DNA of 64,000 bases from Bacillota bacterium (GCA_023421735.1 JAEZSP010000094.1:14657-78656), one strand, 5' to 3'. Shown: positions 6,867 to 15,695, numbered from the stretch's first letter. Made by a program: numbers and translations. The notes: generated by a model from the sequence alone, not told the origin.

Positions 6867-8898
6867 AGACCGCTACGCCATACGGCGCGAGCGTGATGCT
6901 CCCGGACACTTCCACGCCGTTGAGAAGTTCATAAAGTGGGCGGCGCGGGTAAACCGTCTGGCTGCGGCGGGTATAATTGAGGCAGAAGGCATACCGCTGA
7001 TCACCCTTCACACGGACGGCGAGCTCGCATTCCGGCGGAAGGTCGATCACGTCTGAACAGAGTTCTGCGAGCCCAAACTTTTGCAGGAAAAGAGATGCCG
7101 ATTCTTCCGAAAAAGCCCCGCCAAAGTAGTACGCGCGCCCCTTGCCGACCTGACGCGAGATGAGCGCAGGCGCGCCGTTATCGTCGTCGGATGCAAACGT
7201 TGCCTCGATCCTCGCATCGTCCGTCGCAGGCGCGAGGATATCGTTAAACACGGGACATTCGAGTGCCTCGCCCGCCCAAAGCGCAATGCCGGGCCCGTCA
7301 TCCGGGGCGACGAACGTGTAATGATCCACCCGTGCGCCGGTCAAAGGGAGCGCCGGGCCGGGCATGGGCCGCATGGGACAGCGCCCATATTCGTCCTTAT
7401 AACCCGTGCACGCGCCGAAGAGCACGATTCCGCCGTTTTCGGCATATGCGGCGAGGAGATCCGCAGTCTTCTGCGTCAGGATAGCCGCGTGCGGATAGAC
7501 GATGAGCGCGTATTGCGCCAGCGATTCCGGCGTGGTTTCCGGCGTCAGAAAGACATAGTCACAGGGGGCATGCAGTTTTTGGCAGGCGGCGTACCAGCCC
7601 GGATAACTGACCGCTGTCGGGCGGCCGACCCAGTGGTCGTGCGCCGCATCCCAGTCGTTATGATACTCGCGCGCGAGCGCGATCCGCGCGCAATAGCGCG
7701 AACCCGCAATTTCCGCAAGCCGCAGGGCGTCCGCATGGATTTTATGTAATTCCGCGATCCGGCGGTTCGGCCTGTTGTCGTAATCGTTCAGGCCATGCCA
7801 ATAGATTTCGGTGCCGACGGGGGCGGTGCGCCAGCGGAAGTAGCTGATGAAATCCGCGCCGTGCGCGATGGACTGCATCGTCCAGAGCCGAATCTGGCCC
7901 GGGCGCGGCATGGGCGCTTCCATCCGTCCCGTCCAGCCGTTCGCGCCGGACTGCTGCTCCATGATGCCGAATGCGGGCGAGAGCGCGCGCGTTTCATCCA
8001 GGCGCATGGACATCATCCGTTCCTTCAACTGCGGGTGCGTATGACGCGCCGCATCGAGCGCATAGGCGAAGTTTGGATAGCTGTCAAACGTCAGGAAATC
8101 GAGGGATGTGCCCACAAGGGCGGTATAGTCGAGGTTTTTAAAAATGCCGTTCGTCGTGATGAAGCGATCTCCGACGTATTTTTTGAGAATATCCGCCTGA
8201 AGCGCGCAATAATCCACCGCGCTTTTGGAGAAGAACCGCTTTTCCTCGAGCAGCATGTGCGGGTTGAATTGACCGCCGATCGTCGGTCGCCTGAGATGCA
8301 CCTGCGACCAGTCCGAATAGTTCTGGCTCCACACCACGCCACCCATTTTTTCATTGAGGTTTTCGAGCGTTTCGTACTTTTCACGCAGATACGCGCGAAA
8401 CGCAGCGTGGTCGGCATCCGAATGGAATTCGTCGATTTCGCAGTTTAGTTCGTTGTCGATTTGCCAGCCGATGATCTGTGGATGATCGCCGTAATGCGCG
8501 GCGAGCTGTTCTACGATCCGCGCGGTCAATTCCCGATATTTCGGCGAATTGTAATTGTAGTGGCGGCGCAGACCATGACGAAACGGCGTACCGTCCACCG
8601 CCGCGTTGAGAGCCTCCGGGTAGGCATCGGTGAGCCAAGCGGGCGGCGTTGCGGTCGGCGTGCCGAAGATCACCTTCATCTGCCTTTTTTCGCACAGAGC
8701 CAGAAAGCGATCAAACAGGCCGAATGAGAATTCACCCGCGCGCGGTTCGAACAGACACCACGCGAATTCAGCCACGCGCACCACATCAATTCCGCATTCG
8801 AGCATGCGGCAAAGGTCGTCATCCCACAATTCTTCCGGCCAGTGTTCCGGATAATAACAAACGCCCAACCGAATCCTGTCCTCTGAGAGTCTACGCAT
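6856..8898 (-). CDS. Beta-galactosidase, glycoside hydrolase family 42
   Basis: 680-residue GH42 enzyme: (beta/alpha)8 catalytic barrel, then a trimerisation (glutamine-amidotransferase-like) domain and a small C-terminal beta domain ending YGVAVFKL. The acid/base is E150 in GWQIDNE and the nucleophile E314 in FGIMEQQ. GH42 enzymes usually hydrolyse galacto-oligosaccharides and plant galactans inside the cell; no signal peptide is present, consistent with this. The start at MRRLSEDRIR follows AGAGGTGG; an ATG ten codons upstream lacks a ribosome binding site. Its own promoter suggests independent expression, with no transporter beside it. Confidence 0.95.
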   Translation of the reverse strand: MRRLSEDRIRLGVCYYPEHWPEELWDDDLCRMLECGIDVVRVAEFAWCLFEPRAGEFSFGLFDRFLALCEKRQMKVIFGTPTATPPAWLTDAYPEALNAAVDGTPFRHGLRRHYNYNSPKYRELTARIVEQLAAHYGDHPQIIGWQIDNELNCEIDEFHSDADHAAFRAYLREKYETLENLNEKMGGVVWSQNYSDWSQVHLRRPTIGGQFNPHMLLEEKRFFSKSAVDYCALQADILKKYVGDRFITTNGIFKNLDYTALVGTSLDFLTFDSYPNFAYALDAARHTHPQLKERMMSMRLDETRALSPAFGIMEQQSGANGWTGRMEAPMPRPGQIRLWTMQSIAHGADFISYFRWRTAPVGTEIYWHGLNDYDNRPNRRIAELHKIHADALRLAEIAGSRYCARIALAREYHNDWDAAHDHWVGRPTAVSYPGWYAACQKLHAPCDYVFLTPETTPESLAQYALIVYPHAAILTQKTADLLAAYAENGGIVLFGACTGYKDEYGRCPMRPMPGPALPLTGARVDHYTFVAPDDGPGIALWAGEALECPVFNDILAPATDDARIEATFASDDDNGAPALISRQVGKGRAYYFGGAFSEESASLFLQKFGLAELCSDVIDLPPECELAVRVKGDQRYAFCLNYTRRSQTVYPRRPLYELLNGVEVSGSITLAPYGVAVFKL

Positions 8899-8926
8899 GC
8901 GACCACCTCTTTTCATTGTCATAACC

Positions 8927-8955
8927 ATTTTATATCAATGCGGACACATTTGCAA
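8927..8955 (-). promoter_or_regulatory. Promoter of the GH42 gene
   Basis: Minus strand TTGCAA (8950-8955), 17-bp spacer, TAAAAT (8927-8932). It adjoins the terminator T-run of the upstream PNPOx gene. Confidence 0.55.
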
Positions 8956-8990
8956 GAAAAACCCCGTGGCTCTTGGGAACCACAGGGTTT
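8955..8990 (-). terminator. Intrinsic terminator of the flavodiiron-PNPOx operon
   Basis: On the minus strand AACCCTGTGGTTCC pairs with a complementary arm ending CCACGGGGTT around a short loop, followed by TTTTTC. The plus strand also ends in a T-run, so it may work both ways. Confidence 0.8.
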
Positions 8991-8993
8991 TTT

Positions 8994-9464
8994 CTACACG
9001 CCTTTGCGTTTGGCGGATAGGGTTTCGACCTCGAGCTTCATCACACAAGTGGGCATGGCGTGCTTCTCCTCGAATGTATAGACCCTGTCCTTTTCGTAGT
9101 GTGCCATGAGCGCGGTCAGCGCGGTCATTTTCTCGGGGCCTTCCACGACGGAGATTTTCCCGCGCCCGCACACGCTGGAAAAGTGGTACGTTGCGGAACA
9201 GCCCGTGGAGCCGGGGACATAGCGGTGATTGCAGCTCATTGCGAACGCGGCGTGGGGATTTTGGCGGATCAAATCGAGCTTCTTTCCCTCGTTTGCGCCG
9301 TGAAAGTAAAGGGCGAGCTTGCCGTCTTCGTCCACATAGCCAAAGTTCACCTCGATCACATACGGCCAATCGCCGTCGATGAGCGCGAGGCTCACAACCT
9401 CGCAGGCATCGACGATCGCGATCATTTCCGCCCGATCAGTCTCTTCGCGGTCTTTCCTTCTCAT
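8994..9464 (-). CDS. PNPOx-fold flavoprotein, NimA-like
   Basis: 156 residues of the split-beta-barrel FMN-binding fold found in pyridoxamine-phosphate oxidases and nitroimidazole reductases (Nim). Typical elements are DGDWPYVIEVNFGYVDEDGKLALYFHG and HAAFAMSCNHRYV near the flavin site. NimA-type proteins reduce nitroimidazoles or other small electrophiles; in anaerobes many have undefined redox roles. It lies 13 bases downstream of the flavodiiron gene with no terminator between, so the two are cotranscribed and probably share an oxidative or nitrosative stress role. Confidence 0.85.
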   Translation of the reverse strand: MRRKDREETDRAEMIAIVDACEVVSLALIDGDWPYVIEVNFGYVDEDGKLALYFHGANEGKKLDLIRQNPHAAFAMSCNHRYVPGSTGCSATYHFSSVCGRGKISVVEGPEKMTALTALMAHYEKDRVYTFEEKHAMPTCVMKLEVETLSAKRKGV

Positions 9465-9477
9465 TTGTTTGCCCTCG

Positions 9478-11307
9478 CTATTTCAATTTCTCAAAATCCG
9501 CCGCACCGTGCTTGCAGATGGGGCAGATATAGTCCTCCGGCAGGGGATCGCCCTCGTACACGTAGCCGCAGATTTTGCACACCCAACCGGTCTTCTTTTC
9601 ACCCAGGGGTTTGGGCGCGGGCTTGATGTTTTTGAAGTAGTAGTCGTATGTGCAGGAAGGATCGCGGCAGAGTACCTTCGCCTCTTCCACTTCCGCGACG
9701 AAGATGGAGTGCGTGCCGACGTCGACCACCTGGATCACCTTTCCGGAGATAAACGAATTCGTGTTCCAGGGGATATACGCGAGCCCGTTTTTGCTGCGGC
9801 TGACGGTGAGGCCTTCGAACTTATCCACGTCCTTGCCGGACTGGAAGCCGAAGTGGCGGAAGATCTCCATGGGCGCGGTCGTCGAGAGCACGGAGACATT
9901 GAATACGCCCGTGCGAAGGATCATTTCGTGGGTCAATGTCGCCTTGTTGACCGTCACGGTGATGCGCTGGGGCGTGTCCGTGATCTGGCAGGCGGTGTTG
10001 ACGATGCAGCCGTTATCGCGGCCGTCCTCGCGCGCGGTGAGGATATAAAGGCCATAGCTGAGATCGAACAGGGCCTGCAGCTCGATCGTCGCCATTTCCT
10101 CAAGGGGCGTGGGTTTGGGCATGCTCTTCACGATTTCGTCCGCGAGGGCGCGAAGGCCTTCCAACTGCTCGTCCTTCACGGACGACTTGACGGACACGGT
10201 TTCGCCGAGGAACGTCATGTTCTTCTGCTTTCCGAGCGCGGATTTGATCTTCGCGCCGGCGGAGAGCGCCCACGAACCGTTTTCGATGACAGTGACATAC
10301 CGGTTCATGATGTTGTGCGCGCAAAGATCGTTCACAAGCGTCTCCATATTGGGGAAGATGCCCGCATTATAGGTCGCGGAGGCAAACACCAGATGGCTGG
10401 CGCGGAACGCTTCCGAAACGAGGTAGGAGGGATCGGTGCGGGAGACGTCATAAAGCTTGATATTGCGGACGCCGCGCTTGGCAAGTTCCGCCGCGAGGAT
10501 GTTCGCTGCGTTCTCGGTATTGAAATACACGGTGCCATAGGCGATGACGACCGCGGTCTCCTCGGGCGTGTAGGCCGACCACTTTACATACTTATTGACG
10601 TAGCGGTCGATGCCCTTGCGCCAGACGGGCCCGTGCAGCGGCAGGAGATATTTGATTTCGATGTTTGCGACCTTATTTAAAAGCGCCTGCGTCTGCTGAC
10701 CGTACTTTCCAACGATGTTTGCGTAGTACCTTCTGGCTTCCGACATGTCAAATTCCGCCTCGTCGGCAAACATATTGCCGGACAGGGCGCCAAAGGTACC
10801 GAACGCATCCGCGGAGAAGAGAAGCTTGTCCACAGAGTCGTATGTCACCATGACCTCCGGCCAATGCACCATCGGCGCCATGAGGAAGGTAAGCAAATGT
10901 CCGCCGATATCGAGGGTCGAGCCCTCATCGACGAGATAGGCACGCGACGCGAAATCGAAGTCAAAGAATTGACCCAACATCTGAAGCGCCTTCTGGTTGA
11001 CGACGAACTCGGCCTCGGGATAGCGCAGCGCAATTTCGACAAGCGTGGCGGCATGATCGGGCTCCATGTGACTAATGACCACATAGTCAAGTCTGCGTCC
11101 GTCCAACGCATGGCGGACATTTTCGATAAACTGGGCGGCCGCACAGCGATCGACAGAATCGAACAGCACGGTCTTTTCGCCACGCAGGATGAAAGCGTTG
11201 TACGAAATGCCGTCCGGTATGGGGTATACATTTTCGAAGAGCGCGAGCCTTCGATCGTTGACGCCCACCCACGTCAGATCCTTTGTGATATCATATGTGC
11301 AGTACAT
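9478..11307 (-). CDS. Flavodiiron protein fused to flavin reductase and rubredoxin domains
   Basis: 609 residues in four domains: metallo-beta-lactamase diiron domain (about 1-250) with the H80-x-E82-x-D84-H85 iron-ligand motif and downstream His/Asp ligands, flavodoxin FMN domain (about 255-395), flavin reductase-like split barrel (about 410-545), and C-terminal rubredoxin (about 565-609) with two CxxC knuckles (CKIC, CPIC). Flavodiiron proteins reduce O2 to water and/or NO to N2O; the fused reductase and rubredoxin supply electrons from NAD(P)H. It is a cytoplasmic detoxification enzyme of anaerobes. A good promoter and AGGAGGTG ribosome binding site precede it, and a PNPOx-like gene follows in the same operon. 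Confidence 0.95.
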   Translation of the reverse strand: MYCTYDITKDLTWVGVNDRRLALFENVYPIPDGISYNAFILRGEKTVLFDSVDRCAAAQFIENVRHALDGRRLDYVVISHMEPDHAATLVEIALRYPEAEFVVNQKALQMLGQFFDFDFASRAYLVDEGSTLDIGGHLLTFLMAPMVHWPEVMVTYDSVDKLLFSADAFGTFGALSGNMFADEAEFDMSEARRYYANIVGKYGQQTQALLNKVANIEIKYLLPLHGPVWRKGIDRYVNKYVKWSAYTPEETAVVIAYGTVYFNTENAANILAAELAKRGVRNIKLYDVSRTDPSYLVSEAFRASHLVFASATYNAGIFPNMETLVNDLCAHNIMNRYVTVIENGSWALSAGAKIKSALGKQKNMTFLGETVSVKSSVKDEQLEGLRALADEIVKSMPKPTPLEEMATIELQALFDLSYGLYILTAREDGRDNGCIVNTACQITDTPQRITVTVNKATLTHEMILRTGVFNVSVLSTTAPMEIFRHFGFQSGKDVDKFEGLTVSRSKNGLAYIPWNTNSFISGKVIQVVDVGTHSIFVAEVEEAKVLCRDPSCTYDYYFKNIKPAPKPLGEKKTGWVCKICGYVYEGDPLPEDYICPICKHGAADFEKLK

Positions 11308-11372
11308 AACGCACCTCCTGTTGAATCCGTAAAAGCCTGATGCGGCGCGCGGTTTGAAACCACCGCCCTCTT

Positions 11373-11401
11373 ATTATGCAACGAAATCCGCTTCGCGTCA
11401 A
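11373..11401 (-). promoter_or_regulatory. Promoter of the flavodiiron operon
   Basis: Minus strand TTGACG (11396-11401), 17-bp spacer, CATAAT (11373-11378). It lies back to back with the SDR promoter; their -35 boxes are only nine bases apart, so a regulator binding there could control both. Confidence 0.65.
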
Positions 11402-11410
11402 TATTGGAAG

Positions 11411-11439
11411 TTGCCTGTCGACGCGCGTGGTGTTATAAT
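11411..11439 (+). promoter_or_regulatory. Promoter of the SDR-PHP-isomerase-GtrA operon
   Basis: TTGCCT (11411-11416), 17-bp spacer, consensus TATAAT (11434-11439), then a CAGGAGGC ribosome binding site before the SDR gene. Confidence 0.7.
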
Positions 11440-11477
11440 TAACCAGAACGCGGGAACAATTCCTTCAGGAGGCATTC

Positions 11478-12233
11478 ATGAAGACCGCAATCATCACCGG
11501 CGCGTCCTCCGGCCTCGGCAAGGAGATGGCGCGCAAAATCACAAGCACGTTTCTGGATATTGAAGAAATCTGGCTCATCGCCCGACGGGAGGAGCTCCTG
11601 CGTGCGCTTTCAGAGGAGCTGCCGCAAAAATGCGTCGTCCTCCCGATCGACGTGTCATCCGGCGGCGGAATCGCCCGATACCAGAAGACGCTCGCGGACA
11701 GGCAGCCGGACGTCCGTCTGCTGATCAACAACGCGGGTTACGGCATGCTCGGGGACTTTGACAAGTCGGACATGTCGGAACAGCTCGGCATGATCGACGT
11801 CAATGTGCGCGCATCGACCGCCCTCGCGCGGCTGACGCTCGACTATATGAACGAGGGCGCACGCATCATCAACATCTCGTCCATTGCGTCCTTTGTTCCG
11901 AACGCCCGCATGGCGGTGTACAGCGCGACCAAGTACTACGTCTATGCATGGAGCCGCGCACTGGGCATGGAACTGCGCCCGCGCGGGATTTCGGTGACGG
12001 CGGTGTGCCCCGGCCCCATGTCCACCCAGTTCATGGCGGTTGGGAAGATCGACGGCCGATCAAAGACATTCCGATTGCTGCCGCGCGTGAAAACCGAACG
12101 CGTTGCGCAGGGCGCGCTGAAGGCGGCACAGCGCAGGCGGCCCGTCTACACGCCCGGCGGCTTTTACAAATTCTACAGAATACTCAGCGCGCTTATCCCG
12201 GACACGATCATGCTATGGTTTGCGCGCACATAG
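11478..12233 (+). CDS. Short-chain dehydrogenase/reductase
   Basis: 251 residues. The classical SDR cofactor motif TGASSGLG is at residues 7-14, NNAG at about 84-87, and the catalytic Ser (about 135), Tyr148 and Lys152 (YSATK) are all present. A C-terminal hydrophobic stretch (FYRILSALIPDTIMLWF) resembles the membrane-associated tail of DltE/YqjQ-like SDRs acting on lipids or cell-wall precursors. Substrate unknown. It is first in an operon with a PHP phosphoesterase 11 bases downstream. Confidence 0.85.
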   Translation: MKTAIITGASSGLGKEMARKITSTFLDIEEIWLIARREELLRALSEELPQKCVVLPIDVSSGGGIARYQKTLADRQPDVRLLINNAGYGMLGDFDKSDMSEQLGMIDVNVRASTALARLTLDYMNEGARIINISSIASFVPNARMAVYSATKYYVYAWSRALGMELRPRGISVTAVCPGPMSTQFMAVGKIDGRSKTFRLLPRVKTERVAQGALKAAQRRRPVYTPGGFYKFYRILSALIPDTIMLWFART

Positions 12234-12244
12234 GAGGAGAGACG

Positions 12245-13174
12245 ATGGCACAGCAAGGTGCGTTTGCGGGGTCGGAAAAGATGCGCAAGGGAGCGTTGCA
12301 CGTACACACCACGCGGTCAGACGGAAAGGGCACGCCCGAAGAAGTGCTGCGCATCTACGCGCAGAAGGGCTACGACTTTGTGGCGATCACGGATCACCGC
12401 ATTTACAACTACAAGAATTTCGCGCCCGACACGGGGCTGACCATCATTCCCGGCATGGAGATGGACAGAAACATCACCTCGGACGCCGGGATGTGTTTCC
12501 ACACGGTGGCGATTGGCCCGGAAAAGGAAGACGGGAACGGCTTTTCGCAGGACGAGCGGTTTGAGTCCGGTCTGGTGCGGGATCAGCGCGAATTTCAACC
12601 CCTGCTCGATTTTTTGCACCACAACGGCAACATGACCTTCTACTGCCATCCCGACTGGAGCCGCACGCCCGCGCGCTCCTACGAGGACATGCAGGGCCAC
12701 TTCGCCATGGAAATCTGGAACACGGGCTGCGCATTTGAAAACGACATGGACACAAACGCCTGGGGCTGGGACGAGCTGCTCGTGCGCGACCGGCGCATCT
12801 TCGGCGTGGCGGTGGACGACGGGCACCCGATCCATCAGCATGGGCACGGCTGGGTGATGGTGCGCGCACAGAACAGCGTGAACGCGATTCTGGCGGCGCT
12901 GAAGCGCGGCGATTTCTACTCCTCCTGCGGGCCGGAAATTTACGATTTCCGGATCGAGGGAAACACCGCACACGTCAAGTGCGCGCCAGTGAAGTTCATT
13001 TGCCTGATCGACGGCGTGCGCCCCAATCAGGTGGTGCGAAACGCGGACGGGCTCGTGACCGAGGCGACTGTTCGGGTGCGCCCGGAGGCAAAATATCTTC
13101 GGGCGACGGTGGTCGACGAAAACGGGCTGCGCGCATGGACGAACCCCATTTTTCTGGACGGAGCGTGTGTATGA
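12245..13174 (+). CDS. PHP-domain metallohydrolase (CehA/McbA-like)
   Basis: 309 residues. N-terminal PHP domain: GALHVHTTRSDG carries the metal-binding His19 and His21 and Asp26, ITDHR supplies the next ligand, and HPDWS and a later HxH complete the multi-metal site. The C-terminal 70 residues form a beta domain as in CehA-type proteins. PHP proteins hydrolyse phosphoesters such as histidinol phosphate, nucleotides or glycerophosphodiesters; the exact substrate is unclear. The start follows AGGAGGAGA. Its stop overlaps the next start as ATGA, implying translational coupling. Confidence 0.85.
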   Translation: MAQQGAFAGSEKMRKGALHVHTTRSDGKGTPEEVLRIYAQKGYDFVAITDHRIYNYKNFAPDTGLTIIPGMEMDRNITSDAGMCFHTVAIGPEKEDGNGFSQDERFESGLVRDQREFQPLLDFLHHNGNMTFYCHPDWSRTPARSYEDMQGHFAMEIWNTGCAFENDMDTNAWGWDELLVRDRRIFGVAVDDGHPIHQHGHGWVMVRAQNSVNAILAALKRGDFYSSCGPEIYDFRIEGNTAHVKCAPVKFICLIDGVRPNQVVRNADGLVTEATVRVRPEAKYLRATVVDENGLRAWTNPIFLDGACV

Positions 13175-14316
13175 CTGATCCGAAAATTGTTCTTGCAGTC
13201 GATAACTGTTACGGGTACAAGCGGTGGACCGAGCCGCGCGACTGGATGAAGACGTCGCTCGACTGCGGTTATACCTACATCGAGGCAAGCGCGGACACGG
13301 AGGCCGATCCCCTCTACATGGGCCCTGATTACATGCGGGATTGGGTCAAGCGTGTAAACGCCGAAATGGCGGCGACGGGGGCGCGGGTGGCGAACCTCTA
13401 TTCCGGCCACGGCACCTACACGACGCTCGGACTTGCGCATCCGGACGCGCGCGTCAGAAGCCGCTTCATCGAGGATTGGTTCAAGCCGATGGTGGACGCT
13501 GCGGCGGGCGTCGGCGCGGGGCTGGGATACTACGCACACGGCTTCATGCAGCCGGACATCCAATCCCCCGCCGCGTACCAGAAGAAAGTGGACGAACTTT
13601 ACGAGGGCGTCGCGGACATCGCGCGGCACGCGCAAAGGGCGGGCGTCGAATACGTGTCGCTCGAAAACATGTACACGCCGCACATGTACCCGTGGACGAT
13701 CAAGGGTGCGTGGGACACGCTGGAAAAGACGTATGCGTTGGCGGGGTATCCGACGTATCTGACGGTGGATGTGGGGCACATGGCGGGCCAGAAGCGGTTT
13801 CTCCGCCCGACGGTCGCGCAGGTGCGGGAATTCTCCGGCACGCGCGGGAAGCTCTGGGTCGGTACCGCGCGGGCGCACGCGCTGCTTGCGCAGGGCGAGA
13901 CAAATGCCGTGATGGACGACATCGCCCAAAATCTGCAGCTCTTTGCGGATTCCCCGGCTGATTCCGACCCCTATGCCTGGCTCGCATGCTTCGGCTGCTA
14001 TTCGCCGATCATCCACATGCAGCAGACGGACAACAATGCGTCCGCGCACAAGCCGTTTACAAAGGAGCAAAACGAAAAGGGCATCATCGACATCAAAAAG
14101 GTGCTCGAGGCGATCCGCACATCCTACGAGGCGCCGGAAAAGCCGGGCATGCCGCCCAAATGCCGCGAAATCGCGATCACGGTGGAGGTATTCATGGGGA
14201 CCATGGATTCGCCCTACGCCCTCCTCGAGGTGCTGTCCGAGAGCGCGCGCTACATGCGCACGGCGATCCCGGCGGACGGAATGAAACTTTCCGAGCTCAC
14301 GGAGGCGCGCGATTGA
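13171..14316 (+). CDS. Xylose isomerase-like TIM-barrel sugar isomerase/epimerase
   Basis: 381 residues with an AP endonuclease family 2 / xylose isomerase-like barrel. Recognisable pieces are a strand-end YVSLENMYTP (metal-ligand Glu), LTVDVGHM (Asp/His ligands) and IIHMQQTDNNASAHKPF. The family includes sugar-phosphate and keto-sugar epimerases, inositol catabolic dehydratases and uncharacterised enzymes. It is slightly longer than the usual 280 residues. Start and stop overlaps with neighbours (ATGA, TTGA) couple it to the PHP and GtrA genes, suggesting a pathway that makes or recycles a carbohydrate-linked envelope or storage compound. Confidence 0.75.
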   Translation: MTDPKIVLAVDNCYGYKRWTEPRDWMKTSLDCGYTYIEASADTEADPLYMGPDYMRDWVKRVNAEMAATGARVANLYSGHGTYTTLGLAHPDARVRSRFIEDWFKPMVDAAAGVGAGLGYYAHGFMQPDIQSPAAYQKKVDELYEGVADIARHAQRAGVEYVSLENMYTPHMYPWTIKGAWDTLEKTYALAGYPTYLTVDVGHMAGQKRFLRPTVAQVREFSGTRGKLWVGTARAHALLAQGETNAVMDDIAQNLQLFADSPADSDPYAWLACFGCYSPIIHMQQTDNNASAHKPFTKEQNEKGIIDIKKVLEAIRTSYEAPEKPGMPPKCREIAITVEVFMGTMDSPYALLEVLSESARYMRTAIPADGMKLSELTEARD

Positions 14317-14801
14317 ACAAAGAACGGATGCGCGAGCTGATTTTGTACGTCGTCTTCGGCGTACTGACCACGCTCGTCAATTTCATCGTCTATTTCCCGA
14401 TCTACTACGCACTCGGAAGCAGCTGGGAACTACACCTGTTCGGGGTATTCACCCTGCGGGCATACGCGGTGGCAACCTTTATCGCGTGGGTGTTCGCGGT
14501 TGCGTTCGCCTACATCACGAACAAGCTGATCGTCTTTCGGAGCAAGTCCTGGGAAAAGGGACTGATTGTCCGGGAGGCAATGAGCTTCTACGCCGCGCGG
14601 GTTTTCTCGCTGGGCGTCGAGATATTTGGGCTCTTTGTCATGAACGACCTCCTATCCTTCGGGCGGTTCGACTGGATGGTTTTCGGGTATGGAATCAACG
14701 GCGAGGACATCGCGAAGATTCTCATGCAGGTCGTGGTCATCGTCCTCAACTATGTGTTCAGCAAACTCTGGATATTCGCGAAGAAGAAGGGCGAGAGGTG
14801 A
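14313..14801 (+). CDS. GtrA family membrane protein
   Basis: 162 residues with four transmembrane helices and the GtrA pattern (NFIVYFPIYYAL, AYITNKLIVFRSKSW, NYVFSKLWIF). GtrA proteins are thought to flip or support transfer of polyprenyl-linked sugars for glycosylation of O-antigen, teichoic acid or arabinogalactan. The start is taken as TTG overlapping the previous stop (TTGA), seven bases after GGAGG; an ATG five codons downstream is the alternative. No glycosyltransferase adjoins it, which is unusual because GtrA normally pairs with a GtrB-type enzyme. Confidence 0.8.
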   Translation: MNKERMRELILYVVFGVLTTLVNFIVYFPIYYALGSSWELHLFGVFTLRAYAVATFIAWVFAVAFAYITNKLIVFRSKSWEKGLIVREAMSFYAARVFSLGVEIFGLFVMNDLLSFGRFDWMVFGYGINGEDIAKILMQVVVIVLNYVFSKLWIFAKKKGER

Positions 14802-14807
14802 TCTCAC

Positions 14808-15695
14808 ATGTACTTTTTACTGGGCAGGGAGATCGGCAACGGATACTATGACTTTGTTTCAGACATTGAGCAGATGACTTTGATCGACGATCCAAGTCAC
14901 GCGCAGCAGATTTCCGAGGCGGAGTTGGACATGCTCGACATGGATTATCTCATGGAACAGAATTTTTTTGCCATGGAAATCGACCGCTTTGGGCTTCGCT
15001 TTTCAAAGGTATTGCTCTTCCGCCCGCCGATGGCGCACTACAGGCCGCCGGTCATGCCCAAGAAGGCCGGGGACATGATCGTGCGTCCGCCGCGCCACAT
15101 GCAGCCCCACAAGCCCGCTCCGCGCGACGGCAAGCCCCGTCCGGCGGGCAGACCCGCGCCCGAGCGGCGATCGGGCCCGGACGTGCGACCCGCGCGCCTC
15201 GACGGCGAACCCGGCGAAAGACCGGAGGGACGAACGGGCGGACGGTTCAGCAGCTTTGTCTCCAAACCGGGCAGACGTCCGCGCGCAACCGGCAGACCCG
15301 GCGGTTCCGGCAATTCCGATGGTTATCGCGGCAGACCCGGCGGTTCCGGCAATTCCGAAGGTTATCGGGGAAAGCCCGGCGGGTCCGGCAATTCCGATGG
15401 TTATCGCGGCAGACCCGGCGGGTCCGGCAACTCCGAAGGTTATCGCGGCAGCCCCGGCGGTTCCGGCAATTCCGAGGGTTATCGGGGAAAGCCCGGCGGG
15501 TCCGGGAATTCCGATGGTTATCGCGGAAAACCCGGCGGGTCCGGGAATTCCGAAGGTTATCGCGGCAGACCCGGCGGTTCCGGCAAATCCGGCGGTTTTC
15601 GCGGGAAGCCGGGCGCGGGAAGACCCGGCACATCGCCCAGACCCGGCGGACGCGATCCACACAGAGGCGGCGGAAACCGCGGTGGGCGCGCATAG
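14808..15695 (+). CDS. Unrecognised protein with 13-residue Gly/Ser/Arg tandem repeats
   Basis: 295 residues, not recognised. Residues 1-75 look ordered (acidic helix, then FGLRFSKVLLFRPPMAHYRPP). Residues 76-160 are Pro/Arg-rich. From residue 163 there are eight tandem 13-residue units of the form RPGGSGNSDGYRG, varying mainly at position 1 (R/K/S) and position 9 (D/E), then a short Arg/Gly tail. The C-terminal half is a basic, RGG-like disordered region; such tails often bind nucleic acid or polyanions. Six bases separate it from GtrA, so it is the last gene of the operon. No signal peptide or membrane segment. Confidence 0.75.
   Translation: MYFLLGREIGNGYYDFVSDIEQMTLIDDPSHAQQISEAELDMLDMDYLMEQNFFAMEIDRFGLRFSKVLLFRPPMAHYRPPVMPKKAGDMIVRPPRHMQPHKPAPRDGKPRPAGRPAPERRSGPDVRPARLDGEPGERPEGRTGGRFSSFVSKPGRRPRATGRPGGSGNSDGYRGRPGGSGNSEGYRGKPGGSGNSDGYRGRPGGSGNSEGYRGSPGGSGNSEGYRGKPGGSGNSDGYRGKPGGSGNSEGYRGRPGGSGKSGGFRGKPGAGRPGTSPRPGGRDPHRGGGNRGGRA
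15294..15605 (+). repeat. Eight tandem 39-bp repeats within a coding region
   Basis: Near-identical 39-bp units in frame, starting AGACCCGGCGGTTCCGGCAA, encode the 13-residue repeat. The low synonymous divergence points to recent expansion by slippage or unequal recombination. Not a CRISPR array, because there are no unique spacers. Confidence 0.95.

Noticed and set aside
9379..10680. 433-codon open frame antisense to the flavodiiron gene
   Set aside because: Mirror frame created by GC-rich third positions; no ribosome binding site, no family resemblance, and the opposite strand has clear domains.
15294..15605. Regular repeats resembling a CRISPR array
   Set aside because: Units are contiguous with no unique spacers and translate in frame into a peptide repeat.
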